64,000 nucleotides of DNA from Ceratothoa steindachneri (taxonomy: Eukaryota; Arthropoda; Malacostraca; Isopoda; Cymothoidae): positions 176,227,522-176,291,521 of the forward strand of contig OZ018327.1 in NCBI GenBank assembly GCA_963969495.1. The letters run 5' to 3'. Below, piece after piece: positions 31,766 to 42,532 of the stretch (position 1 is the first letter of the stretch; each line of letters starts with the position of its first letter). The position numbers were made by a program, and so were the translations under genes. The notes beneath the pieces were generated by a model. It ran no database searches. It was not told the origin of the DNA and saw only the letters and a program-made list of their open reading frames with translations.

Positions 31766-32364
31766 AATAGAGAAAATAATTATTTGTTAACCTCAAAATT
31801 TAATCGAGTTTGAATTAATTTATTTTGAGGCTTTCTACTTTTAACTTAAGGATACCAAGCAATCGATTTTGCAGAAGGCTCATTCCCCAGCTCAGTTAAG
31901 GCTTCATGTTGCTTTAACAATTGTGTTTTTTTTTAACTTTAAGGATTTCGCAAATATTTTTTTTAAATAATATTTATGATACGAACCATTCACACAAATG
32001 ACATAATTCAGAATCTGAATTACTAATTTTTTTAGTCAAGTTTATTTGAAAGCAAATTTTACATCAACTCAGTGAAGGAGATCGACCACGCCGTCTAACA
32101 TTAGCTGGGTGGTTTCTTGGAAAATCTAAAGATTCACGGAACAGTTAGCGGTTGGAGATGATGAGGATTGCTTTATGAATGGTTATAGTGAACAGGCAAA
32201 ATTGTCGTAATTATGTACCGAAAAGTCATCAGCTTAGAAATCACATCTACGAAAAATATTTTAAGAGAAAATTAGTTCATTACAATAAAGAGCTTGGATC
32301 GTTTATTTAGTTTTCTTTGAGAGTGATCTACCTAGTGGCTCTCCACGACATTACGAACTTAGTG
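31766..32364. other. Unassigned AT-rich sequence
   Basis: No recognisable gene or repeat. Confidence 0.4.
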
Positions 32365-32688
32365 TTAAATTTCCCCTTTTTCGCGAGGTCGAACATCGAG
32401 CTTGAATAGGTACCACATCATCTGAGTAGATTCTGATTCTATCCTCCAGGGGACGTTTTCATTGTGTTCTTCTTTATATGCCGATTTGAACTGCTTCTCC
32501 TTGAATGCCTGAACCGTATTCTTTGTTTGAGTCTGTGTGAAATGCATTGCGTCTCTACCGTTCATCTTCATATTTAGATCTTTGGCCTCGCACACCAATC
32601 CCTATTTTTTGGTAAGATCTATCTTTCGTCTTCCTTCTTCGCTCTCGCTTGAGGATGATTGCCTATTTTATTTGTCTGGATTTATTTT

Positions 32689-33959
32689 GGGTAAATATGT
32701 AGACGAGCGGCCCGGACGATAAAACGTACTATTTTCGTCCGTGTTCCAAAATGTTCACGTTTTTGGAGTACATTTAAGGGGACGGCTCGTGTGGGGGTAA
32801 ACACAAGGGGGGGACCACACTATGAATATCCTGAGTTTTATTAAATTGGGGGCGGTCTGGGGGGCACAGCCTCCCAGTATACTGGGGGCTGTGCCCCCCA
32901 GACCCCCCCCCCTCAATTTAATGAAACTCAGGATCATCGTAGTGTGGTCCACGCATCGTGTTTAGCCCCCCACGAGCCGTCCCCTATAAATTTACTCCAA
33001 AAACGTGAAACATTTTGGAGCACGGACGAAAGAGTACATCTTATCGGCCGGGCCGCTCGTCTACATATTTACTCCTAATTGTTATAATGTTCTGACGTTT
33101 ACAGAGGTGAATGCTTTAACTACAGCATGTCAGCGTCTTTAATCGTTTTGCGAATTATAATATGGATTGAGGGGGGGGGGGGGTATGACGTCAGAAATGC
33201 TTGATTTCAAATTTTTTTCCCACTAAATAGCTTTTTATTATCCTGATTCGGAGTCATTTTTATTTGTCAATATATTTTTCCCCATTTTACTATTTTTATT
33301 ACCTTCTTTTATACATTTAAATGTAATTCGCTAGATTATTTCAAGGAACTACTTGTTTTTTAGCAGTTTGGGTGTCAAACATTTCCCTTTTACGCAGTTT
33401 GAAAATGATCAATCAGACATCTGTTACGCAGTGTGAAAATGGTATCGAATTGTGAACTTGGTTCGTCGTCTATTGCGGAATTATTAACCCTAGTTTCTGA
33501 TAAAGATAAATTAAACACCTTTTTGGATGTTCATAATTTAGTGTGAATTAAAAGCGAATGCGACATTTGTGGCCGAGCATTAGATGTGAACCCTAACTTT
33601 GAATTTAGAAGCTCGAAAATAAAACGTGATTCAAGTCAGCTAGATTTCGAATAGGACGCAGACGCGCAAAATAAATAGGCTTTCCTCTTTGCTATTTCGG
33701 AAGTATAACCACTGCAATTAGTACGGAAACAGCGTGTTTCGTTTGTTTTTTTCAGGCAATTTTGTAAAAAAAAATGGCCTACGTAAACAGAGTTTTCGGT
33801 TTGTTTACTTTCGGGCATTTTTTTAATACAAAAAATGGCGGCAGCTATCATTCGAAGAAAACTCAAACGCGCATGAATATTCAAACACAGGTGAACGATA
33901 ATATTTACACAAAAATAATTTTTTCCGGCCGGGCCGCTCGTCTACATGTTTACTTACCC
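32689..33959. mobile_element. Unclassified TIR transposon, 1.27 kb, 6-bp TSD
   Basis: The left end GGGTAAATATGTAGACGAGC (32689-32708) and the inverted right end (33927-33959) share GTAGACGAGCGGCCCGG and a terminal GGGTAA. TATTTT flanks both sides (32683-32688 and 33960-33965), a 6-bp target duplication. The internal part 33439-33655 has a short frame 'SSIAELLTLVSDKDKL' and, past a stop, 'CDICGRALDV', a CxxC zinc-ribbon-like piece that could come from a Merlin/ISXO2-like transposase. No catalytic domain remains. The superfamily is unknown. Confidence 0.7.
32691..33072. repeat. 380-bp near-perfect palindrome in TIR element
   Basis: Centre at 32879/32880 within CCCAGT-AT-ACTGGG. Both arms carry, in mirror order, GTAGACGAGCGGCCCGG, 'CGTCCGTG', 'GTTTTTGGAGTA', 'GGGGACGGCTCGTG', 'GTGTGGTCC' and a G/C-rich 'GGTCTGGGGGGCACAGCC' core. 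The arms differ by small indels. Confidence 0.85.
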
Positions 33960-34290
33960 TATTTTGTCTGTTCTTTTTCTTCAATTCAATAGTATTATTT
34001 TCTTTCTTTTTGACGATGTCCATTCTTGATATGTCACATAATTCTTGTTTTTCTCGGAACCACATTTCTTTAATTCCGTTCTTGGCAATAATTAGGTTAA
34101 GCGACTCTTCAAATGTTCCTGTTTTACCGATGTTTGCCAGATGTACTTAAAGTATGCGTATGAGTAGATCTGATCCTACACCTGTGTAATGAGAGATTCT
34201 TCTTTGCCTCCTTCATCTCATTTCTGGTTGCTTTGGCTAAACATGCACAAGTCGCATTTTGTACTTTTTGTTTTGGTTGCTTTCCTGTCT

Positions 34291-34680
34291 ATTATTGACT
34301 TTCTTTGGGAGGAAGTTCGTGCAAGTGTGTGGTGGGGCTTCCGCTGTTGAGGCACATTTTAATGTTTCAAGTACCCTCTCTCCATCCCCACTTGGTCACT
34401 TGCGCGTTCAGAGCATTACTTCTGGTTCACTTAAAGCATCTTTTGGGGAAGATGTGGTTAGCGTAGTGGCCTGAAAAGAGAAGAGCTCGATAGCATAGGT
34501 TTTAACAGTCATTACTATTTAACTTTTGTTTATTCCGTTTTCTATCTCTCTTCCTTCGTTGTTAATCAATGTTTAATCTTTTTTTCTTATAAATAGACAA
34601 AATCGCTTATATATCATCTCTCCTTATTTCCTATATTTTATAGAGCATCTACCGTGTCACGTGTTATTGTGATTTCCCTT
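34291..34680. other. Unassigned sequence
   Basis: No recognisable gene. T-rich with a short open frame of no known similarity. Confidence 0.35.
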
Positions 34681-34681
34681 T

Positions 34682-34728
<47 letters not shown>

Positions 34729-34734
34729 TTATTT
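34681..34734. repeat. (CA)n(TA)n microsatellite
   Basis: CACACA then TATATA then ATTT repeats next to a PLE terminus. Confidence 0.9.
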
Positions 34735-34950
34735 ATTTATTGAATGATGTCTTTGGCAACAAATAGAGAGGAAGAATAAGAGAAACCACAAGTAGAGCAA
34801 GGCTCATTATTATTGACGTTTCGCTCCTCTTGAGCTTTCACAACGTAACAAGAAACTAAGAGAAGAACTAAACGGGACTGCTGGCTTATATAAGGATAGG
34901 ACTGAACATTATTCTGACCATCATATGAGCTCTTCACTGATTCTTCAGTT
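34735..34950 (-). mobile_element. Penelope-like terminal sequence
   Basis: The minus strand matches the plus-strand sequence at 40.70-40.78 kb: 'GAGGAGCGAAACGTCAA' and then 'CTACTTGTGGTTTCTCTTAT'. At 34815-34840 the minus strand has GCTC/GAGC arms followed by GAAACGTC, a degenerate hammerhead-like end. No protein part. Confidence 0.45.
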
Positions 34951-35089
34951 TTTGATGAAGGCTAAAAATTCTACGTCTGCAGGAAGCCAACCAACAAAGA
35001 TGACTTTGTCTACTAATTGTTGACCCAAGATTATAGAACCAAAATGGTTGTCGTCACCAGGTTCGTCCTGCAGGTACGGAGTATTTACA
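34951..35089. other. Unassigned sequence
   Basis: Short stretch without a recognisable domain. It may be part of the neighbouring PLE. Confidence 0.3.
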
Positions 35090-35560
35090 GCTAAGAGTTC
35101 ATCGCACTGGATATGATAAACATCCAAGACTCCTTCCAGAAGCTGGGATATCGTGATGCTTTCTTCAGGAAGGCTAGTAGCAACGCCATTAACATCGGTC
35201 AGCATGCTGAAGCAGCAGGGAAACTGAGACCTAACACAAAGTTTATCTCAGCCCCTACTAAACCTTTCTCCATCGCAGTAGGAAGAGGGATGGGACCATT
35301 TACTAGATTCGCCCTTCAAGTTGGTGTCAAAGTTGGGGGTATCTGCCGCTCCAAACCAACGACGGAAATCAATTGGAACACCGTATTATACAGGATGACC
35401 TGTAGCGACTGTCCCCTGGCTTAGTTGGCGAGCCACACAGGGACGTGGACACCATATTAAAGGAGTACAGACAAGATATATGGGCAGGGAGATTCATCAA
35501 CTCTCTCGCCGAACACCTGCTTGATGCTAACCATATCATCAACTAAAGGAAAGGGAGCAG
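35090..35560 (+). pseudogene. Penelope-like GIY-YIG domain, strongly decayed
   Basis: The plus strand near 35370-35425 reads 'NWNTVLYRMTCSDCPLA', which matches the GIY strand and the CXXC of PLE endonucleases. After a stop, the next frame gives 'GEPHRDVDTILKEYRQDIWA' and 'NSLAEHLLDANH', corresponding to the 'IGETGR--R--EH--D' helix and the conserved 'HA---GH' region. The upstream frame 35113-35424 has a basic, Gly-rich linker. No RT motif was found nearby. Confidence 0.5.
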
Positions 35561-35617
35561 TTGCATGTGTGATTAACAAAATGAGGAGGAGGGCATTGGG
35601 AGCAGCATTCATAGCTA

Positions 35618-36556
35618 CAAGGGGCGGTCAATAAGTTTTGTGAATCGGTAGGGCTAAACAAAGGAAAGGGGATGGCTGTTTGTGGGAAGGTTAGCACAAG
35701 TTATGACAAGTCAGGACCTGCAGCCGCACGCTCCTGCCTCGTCTATTTAAGAAGCAGTAGCTTATCGCAGATCGTCAGTCACAATTTTTTCAACGATGGA
35801 GAAGGTTGTGCACGGCGCAGTGACAAAGTTTTTGACCAAGGAAGGCAAGAATGCAAAAGAGATCCATGAACGCATGGTTGCAGTGGACAACGACACCGCC
35901 CCTTCCTATGCAACCATTTCTCGCTGGAATAGGGAGTTCCGCCATTAGTCGTGAGTCCCTTGAAGATGACTCCCGTCCAGGACGCCCGTTAGACGTGACC
36001 AACGAGGACAATGTGGCCCGTGTGGAGAGGATGATCCTCAAAATCGACGGGCGAAGGTCGAAAGTCGAAGGAATCGAGCGATAACTTGGAATATCACATG
36101 GAAGTGTTATCAACATCATCCACGACAATTTGGCCATGACCAAGGTCTCTGCCCGTTGGGTCCCTAGAAACCTCACGCCCCATGATCGACTTCAATGTCG
36201 TCAAAGTCCACAAGGCCAGAGTTGCACAAGCGGCCCTACCCGAGTGCGGATTCGAGGAGCTTAACCATCTCCCCTACAGTCCAGATCTGGCCCCTAGCGA
36301 CTACTTTTTATTTCGCCAGCTCAAGGCTGCACTGCGTGGAGGCCGGCTTAGGGACGATGAATATGCCCAGCTCGCCGTCCAGGAGTGGATTGAACAGCAG
36401 TCGGGAGATTTCTGGTTGTCGGGAAATCGAAGCCTCAGGGACAAGTGGCGCAAGTGCATTGAAGTAGAGGGTAGTTAGATTGAAAAATAATAAAACACTT
36501 CTCCTTATATCTCGTTTCTTTATATCCGAATTGCAAAACTTATTGACCACTGCCCG
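35618..36556 (+). mobile_element. mariner-family transposon, internally deleted
   Basis: Terminal inverted repeats share 'GGTCAATAAGTTTTG' (left at about 35625, inverted right at about 36534-36549) and TA flanks each end (35616-35617 and 36557-36558), the mariner target duplication. The total is 939 bp against about 1.3 kb for a complete mariner, so roughly a quarter is missing. Confidence 0.9.
35796..36478 (+). pseudogene. mariner transposase, deleted and frameshifted
   Basis: The N-terminal helix-turn-helix part begins 'MEKVVHGAVTKFLTKEGKN' with 'KEIHERMVAVDNDTAPSYAT' following. The frame shifts near 35945. 'SVINIIHDNLAMTKVSARWV' then 'PRNLTPHDR' (about 36105-36190) is the segment before the catalytic domain. 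The chain jumps to 'KARVAQAALPECGFEELNH' and 'PYSPDLAPSDYFLF' (36200-36315), which contains the last catalytic Asp of D,D34D. The segment with the first two catalytic Asp residues is deleted. The C-terminal region to 36478 is intact. Confidence 0.88.
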
Positions 36557-36830
36557 TATGTCAAAATGCTTGAACACCAACTCCGGCTTCTTCAACATAA
36601 GTCGAAATGTGGCCAAGCAAGTGGTCTTCCCCATTCTTTAGCCTGCTTTATCGTAAAAAGATGCAAGGAAACAATTTCGTGGCTATAGACTGCACCATAA
36701 ACTTAGTTTGGACTCATAAGTAACTGACTAATCACCGACGAGCGCAGATGATGGTCACAGTAATGTTTAGTTATATGTGTATATAAGCCGGCGGCCCCGT
36801 TCATAAAACTCTGAAAGGATTTTTATGCAT
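36557..36830. other. Flank between mariner and LINE copy C
   Basis: No recognisable coding. A segment around 36570-36650 may continue the PLE-like sequence left of the mariner, which would make mariner an insertion in it; not demonstrated. Confidence 0.3.
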
Positions 36831-38035
36831 GCAACCTTTTCGATCATCAAACCTATACCCAAAGGCTTAGCCTTACCCGAAACTCCTGTATAATGACTCT
36901 CCTACCACACCTAAAGGAGAGACCAGAGACGCCTATCTGAATATAAAAAGTTATTGCCCACCAGACCCAGCTGAATGCCCCGAAAGAGCCACCAGAAGCA
37001 TCGCTCACCAAGCTCTAATGGGCGCCTCCTAACAAGACCCCCTCCACCATTTCTACAAGACGGGTATATACAGCTAATCCCCCGAAGGTCTTGAGATAAA
37101 CAGAAAACAGCACCCTGCACTATACGAACCGGGAAGGCATTGACGCTGCTTTTGCCCCTCCCCCCCTCTGTTACTGAGGGGCGGAGTGATTGGGGATTCC
37201 TCCTGTATCTGTCGCTCGTAACAAAGACGTCAACAAGCTCAGGCAGACTCATAGAGATTTAGCCTGTGTCTGCCTGGATTGGAGGAGAAGTAATGGCCTG
37301 GGGTCGGAGTCTCAGTCAGCCCTATCTGACCAAACCGGTTCAACAGGTCGTGGAACTGCTTAGAGATGCATCCGGTTTCTGACGAACCTGACAGGGACTA
37401 AACAGGCGGAGATATACTGATTGGAAATTCCTCCTGTTTCTATTTCGCCTGTGGAGAAGGAAAAACTACAGGAGAAGATGAAGCTGGGACTCTTTTTTGG
37501 CAACCAATGCTCAAAAACTATCAACAGAACCAACTAACCTAGCCTCGAAACCATAAGAACAAGAAGAAGTGAGACAGGCCCGTCAGGAACCTGAAGTTAC
37601 CCTGGAGTTGGTGCCCACCTCATCAAAAACCAGAGAGCTGAGAGTCGCAGAGGAAAATCCCAAGAAGCATCAAGAGGACAGCCCAAGTCTGTCCTCCTGA
37701 CGGGTCGCACCAAATAAGTACAAGTACGATGATAAGGAAATTAACCATATCATCACGCTTAACTCGCACACTACTCAGAAAAAAGCAATCTCTCTGGAGG
37801 AGCTAACAACAGGAGTCCGCAGAAGGCACTTTAAAAAGAGCTTTGACTCATCCGTAGAAAAAGAGTCGGTCAAGTCAGCTTTGATGGAGAAGAAGATCAA
37901 GCTGCACAACGACTGATTCAAACTCCATGAGACAACTCTCTACAAAACACTTCGCTCGGGCATGCCCTACAGCCCTTTGCACTACCAAAAGCCAGCAAAC
38001 AAAGCGAAGAGACATGATAGTTGCTAGAAATAGAC
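36830..38035 (+). pseudogene. LINE copy C: presumptive 5' region and ORF1
   Basis: A decayed stretch preceding the endonuclease of copy C. Reading frames are short, but the sequence is rich in codons for Arg, Lys, Glu, Ser and Gln (for example 37540-37700 and 37740-37900), in keeping with the charged ORF1 of copy A. No zinc knuckle seen. Position is the main argument. Confidence 0.4.
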
Positions 38036-38680
38036 TTACTATTTTAGCACACAATGTACAGGGTTGGCAGTTGCGCAAGGATAAGCTGTGCAACATATAT
38101 AAATAACTGGACCCAGGCATTCTCCCGCTATTAGAAACTGGCATCAGTGAGACAACTAGGAGAAAGTTATGGGTAAAACTTTCGCCCAAAGAACGTTACA
38201 GGAGAGATATGACGGAGATATTCAAGAAGGACCACCTAGTACTATTCGTCAGGGACTTAAACGCGAGTAACAGGATAGCAGTGACACAAGGGCGGGTGTT
38301 AGAGGCAGAAATCTGGACCTCTTGCTGAGAAGCGATACCGTTGAGCGCAGTGGGCGGACTTCCCTACATTCCTATATCTAGGGTCACTACCCAACCGAAT
38401 GTCGTTCTCATGAATCCCAAATTACCATTCCACCAACTAGTCCAACCTGGCCCTTGACGCCTAGTGACCACATCCCAATGCTGATCACAGAGGCAGCTGC
38501 TCATATACCAGTTCATGTTGCAGCCAGGAAAGACTTTCCTAAGGCCAACTGGGATGCATACAGGAGGATGACCTCGACGATGAGTTTACTGCTATCAACG
38601 TCGGCATTTCCAACGCATACGCAATAGCTATTCCGGTAATCTCTCTTTAAAATTTATTGCCAGCTACCCTTACACAAGAG
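38036..38680 (+). pseudogene. LINE copy C: endonuclease, decayed
   Basis: 'RNRLTILAHNVQGWQLRKDK' and, past a stop, 'LDPGILPLLETGIS' (38030-38155) match the endonuclease opening 'N--S---K---I---LDPDI-LL-E-GI' of copy A. Near 38455-38490 a shifted 'SDHIPMLI' corresponds to the SDH catalytic end. Several stops. Same family as copies A and B by these blocks. Confidence 0.65.
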
Positions 38681-40230
38681 TGAATGGTGTTTCAGCAGCG
38701 GCTCACCATAGCCTGCAACTGCATCCTCGACATGAGCTACACAAGGTCCATGGACTTTCAACTCGTTCATCAACTCAGGAGACAGCTAGGCTCTGCGCTG
38801 GGTAAGGAAATGAAAGAGAAGTGGAACCATATAATCGAAAGATTAGACATCGGCAAGAATCCGAAGTCCTTTTGGGCGAGCATCAACAGACTAAAATGGA
38901 CTACCAGAAGACATCGCCAACTGCAATTTCGCACGAAGGAACCACGGCGACCACCAGTGAAAAATAGAGACTATTCTGTGGACTCTGGAAAACGTTTTCA
39001 AAATCTTCGATAAAGAGGATAAAAATTTCGACCCAGGCTTCGATGACTAGGTTCTTGAATACATGGGGAGGAAAGGAATACAGGTTCAATCCCTACTGAA
39101 CCGCAAACCTCACCCGTTTTCATAATAACTCACAGTAAGGAAACATCATCACTAGTGCGGTTTTGTGGGAGGCAATTTTATCGTTCCGACCCAAAGCCCA
39201 ATGACTGTTGAACCTGCTGAGTGCCTACTTGGCAATTAGAAACTTAACTGGCGCCATTAAGACTTCAAAGATGATTTTCATCCGAAAGCCTGGAAAGCTG
39301 GCAAACCAGGTAATGAACTTCAGACCTATCTTATTGCTTGAACACTCTCTACTGAACGAGAAACAACATAGATTCATTAGATATCGATGCACGGAAACAA
39401 TCATAGACCACAGGCTTCAACATGCAGTGTCAGGGTCGACTAAATTGTGCTGGATCGACGTCGTTTGCAGAGATGTAAAGAAGTCCTTGGTAAAGTATGG
39501 ATCGACAGCTTGAAAAAAAGCTTTTGCGAGTCAGACTCACACTCCACTACGAAAAAAATCCTGTGTAGCTACTTGACAGACAGGCAAGCTGCCATCACCT
39601 TTGAGAAGTATATAGGTGGAGCCGTTGAGCTCCTATACGGTGAACCCACCCTTACCACCACTCTCTTCACCATCTTCATGAGATATATCCCCAAATCTAT
39701 CAACATAAGGGCTCTAACTATCTAATACGTGGATGATTTCATCCAGGTCGTGGTTCGAATAACAAACTCCGCAAGGATGATGTCCAGAGCCACGGCCACT
39801 GAATCTTAAAGTATCTTTAGATTCGAAAGAATCTGTAAGATCGAAACCAAAGTGACGAAATTCACAGCAGCCGCAATCTGGAGACATCGGAATGTCCTTC
39901 TCAAGTTAAATGAAACAGAAATAGAGATACTAAACAATTGTGTCCGTCCTCGAATTCAAACTTGCCAGCACTGACGTGGGCGGACACGTTGACAGAAGGA
40001 TCAAATATGCAAGAACCGAGCTGGACTAAAAATACCGATTAAGAAACCTAAACCTATCGAACAAGAAGCAACTTTATATTAGTTTAGTCATATCTAAACG
40101 TTTGTACCCTGCGATACCGCTTAATGTGGGCTCAAAAGATATATATGTCGAGATCCAGAGGGTGTAAAATCGAGGCCTTCGGCTTATCACTAGATCTCGA
40201 TGGCAAGATTACCAGACCTCAATAAACAAA
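38681..40230 (+). pseudogene. LINE copy C: reverse transcriptase, decayed
   Basis: 38684-39013 encodes the RT-proximal linker ('KNPKSFWASINRLKW'). 39208-39513 gives 'GAIKTSKMIFIRKPGKLANQ', 'VMNFRPILLLEHSLLNEKQH' and 'WIDVVCRDVKKSLVKYGS' (first catalytic Asp changed or out of frame). At 39722-39745 'YVDDFIQVV' preserves the YVDD box in a separate frame. The thumb is degraded to about 40230. More decayed than copy B. Confidence 0.7.
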
Positions 40231-40419
40231 CCTCCATGAATGGATCCAATCAAGGTTTTTCTGCACAAAAGAGGACGGAGCATTTGGGCAAGGTTAGCGG
40301 AAATCCTCCCCGGGGAGACTAGCAGCTTTTTACCCAGAGGCATTAAAAGGTAGATGCAAAAGCTACCTCCCAAATACCAGAACACCGTAACCCGTAACAA
40401 TATACAAGTAGGTATACTA

Positions 40420-40535
40420 AGGTATTAGAAGAGAAAAAATAAAAATAAAAACAAAATAAAATGATCCCGTAGTGGAACACTAAAAACAAAATAAAAAAGA
40501 TTGAAATAAAAAAAATCCCGTAGTGGGACATCTAG
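40420..40535 (+). repeat. A-rich 3' tail of LINE copy C
   Basis: Runs of AAAAT/AAACA interrupted twice by CCCGTAGTGG(G)AACA/ACATC. This matches the plan of the copy A tail: a GC-rich block alternating with A runs. Confidence 0.6.
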
Positions 40536-40539
40536 TCCA

Positions 40540-40800
40540 AACACAATCATATAGAACGGAGAAAGTCCGTTTACCAGGCACCTTTCATTACTACCACTTC
40601 CTTCCTTTTTCATTATTATATAGCCCTCCCACTCTCTTTATTACTCCTCTCTCTCTTATTATATCTTTCTACAGAATTAGAATTTCTTGTATTAGTGTTT
40701 TGTTACTCTAAGGAAGCTCCAGAGGAGTGAAACGTCAACTTGAGTAATAAAAAACCTTGTACCACTTGTGGTTTCTCTCTTAATCCATATATATATATAC
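40540..40800 (+). mobile_element. Penelope-like terminal sequence
   Basis: Non-coding. It shares 'AGGAG-GAAACGTCAA' and 'ACTTGTGGTTTCTCT' with the minus strand at 34.75-34.84 kb. It contains a hammerhead-like motif and ends near a short TA repeat. Confidence 0.45.
40708..40736 (+). ncRNA. Hammerhead-ribozyme-like motif (mutated core)
   Basis: CTAAGGA (40708-40714; two changes from CUGANGA, one of them at the invariant G5), stem II CTCC/GGAG (40717-40720 and 40724-40727) with a 3-base loop, then GAAAC and GTC (40729-40736). Core damage predicts no activity. Confidence 0.35.
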
Positions 40801-41030
40801 GCACGATTTATTCATGCGTATTGGGCATCACAGGCTCTCGCTATTTCCGGACTGAATATTTCAAGTATAATTAAGAATTCGCGCCGTGCGAAATAATTAT
40901 CGCTGTGTTTGTTTTTGTTTGTAAGTAAAGAATCGTTGGTCCGCCAAAGCCTACCAGCACTTCCCCTGTGCGTCAAATAATTCCCACTTTTTTGTGGTGT
41001 TTATCTTGAAAACTGGTCGAACGCTATAAA
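40801..41030 (+). other. Leader before Gypsy copy 1 gag
   Basis: No gene. It could be the 5' untranslated region of the Gypsy element. No LTR or primer-binding site recognised. Confidence 0.35.
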
Positions 41031-41182
41031 ATGTCTTCATTATTTAACACGTTCAAGTTGCAAGGAGAGTCGCTTTGGCTCAGCGCCAAGGACCTCTTAA
41101 CTTATATCCAGCAGGAGGAAAGGAATGAAAGAGAAAAGAGAAAAAGAAGGAGAAGGAAGGAGAAGAAAGAAGAGAAAGAAAA

Positions 41183-42223
41183 TGTGAGGGAATTCCACGT
41201 GGAATTTCTTTTCCAGTCCAGAAGTTCCATGTGCTGGAGAAGATTCTGTTAGGCTTAACTTGGTAAGCCTACCCCCTCCCCCCTTTCACAAGCAGTAGCC
41301 TCGAACCGCGTCCACCACGGTCCGCCTTTACACGGGTTAGAATAGCCGGGGCAAGAAGATTCGAGGCCATTCGAGAGTAGAGCTGTTTCGCACTACCCCC
41401 CACCCCACCCCCGCCGGGAGAGCCTCAGATATAAATAGTGCTTGGCTTCCATGAGGCAGACACAGAGTTGAGAAGTTTTGCCCTGACCCAAGAAGATTCC
41501 CCTAGTTCCAAGTCAAGTGCTAAAAACGAAGCAAAGTGACGGCTGAACTAGTTGTGTATTGGAATTAGCCCCAACCAGTGAGGTAATTCCATTTAACTAT
41601 CGCTACCGAGCGATTTTTCCTACTTCACCCATCAACTCCTGTCGAAGCCCTCCTCGTTCGCCCCTCGTTATCGGGTGGCCGAAATACTCTCCCCTGGACC
41701 AGGCGTTACCGCCCCCTCCCCCTTTTTGGAGAACCGTCATCACTTTAAATTCCCGCTCAAAAGCCCCGAGCGGCCTCACCTCACGTACAGAAGACATCCG
41801 TGAAGCCTTACCGCGACGTCTCACCCGGAATCCTCCGTAAGCCAACCTCTCTCCTCCTTCAGTAACCCATGTGAGTTAATCCCCCCAATTTGAATAGTCT
41901 CATCCTGTAATATCATAAATTTTAACTTCATGGTCTGATTCATAACTCGTGTATCTGATGTAATTTTGCCCGATAATTCTCTGATGTAATTTTGCCCTTC
42001 AATTCTGTAATTATTTTTATGTAAATAAAATTATATTTTTGTACATGCCTCTTTAAGTAACCTTGAGCGTTGCCATTCCCCATATTATACCTGACCTCGT
42101 TGCACTCTTATCTCGCCCTTCGTTCGTTGAAACTCGTGGTGTTCCGTACCTTTGTCTGCTCGCCTTTAAGTTATTGGTCTCTCTCCCATAGATATAATAT
42201 TGTATTGATTTAATATAATGTCA
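41183..42223 (+). mobile_element. LTR-like insertion (possible solo LTR) in gag
   Basis: A 1.04-kb segment begins TGTGAGGG and ends TGTCA, with a TATA-like ATATAAATA at about 41429 and an AATAAAATT polyadenylation-like signal near 42025, the order expected of U3-R-U5. It splits the gag frame. I see no matching 5-bp target duplication (GAAAA on the left, TACCA on the right), so the exact limits are unsure. Confidence 0.45.
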
Positions 42224-42532
42224 TACCACGACAGAGAAGAACGGGAAGAAATGGAAAGAATCCACCTTCATAACTTGAAATGAGTTGGACCAGGAACGAT
42301 ACACTATCCATCAGCTCGATGTCCGAGGCTTCCCCTACCGCGTCTGTTAAGCTTCCGGTTTTCAGGGAAGGCGAGGATTTCGGAGACTTCTTTATCCACT
42401 TCGAGAAAATCTTCGAAATCAATCATTGGGACATCGAGGCAGATGGAATGGCTCAATTGTTGCCTTTGATAAATTCCCAATTCCGAGATATATTCATATC
42501 GCTCCCCTCGGAGGCAACAGTCGATTCTTCAA

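Larger units (their letters stand above)
32365..34290 (-). pseudogene. LINE ORF1 fragment (copy A family), split by a transposon
   Basis: The minus-strand part at about 33966-34100 has 'KEMWFREKQELCDISRMDIV' followed by a Lys/Asn-rich stretch. Across the inserted TIR element, 32365-32688 continues with an Asp/Ser/Glu-rich region and 'CEAKDLNMKMNGRDAMHFTQ'. The first part resembles the start of the copy A ORF1 at about 4200 ('LSEMWFPDNPL'). Right of 34100 a possible Cys-containing segment runs to about 34290. No EN or RT is attached on the left. The assignment rests on these weak matches. Confidence 0.4.

Noticed and set aside
34945..35205. 86-aa minus-strand frame
   Set aside because: No recognisable domain; the plus strand of the neighbouring region fits a PLE better.
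41183..42223. LTR of Gypsy copy 1 itself
   Set aside because: It lies inside the gag frame, not at the element's end, so it cannot be that element's own LTR; treated as a separate LTR-like insertion.
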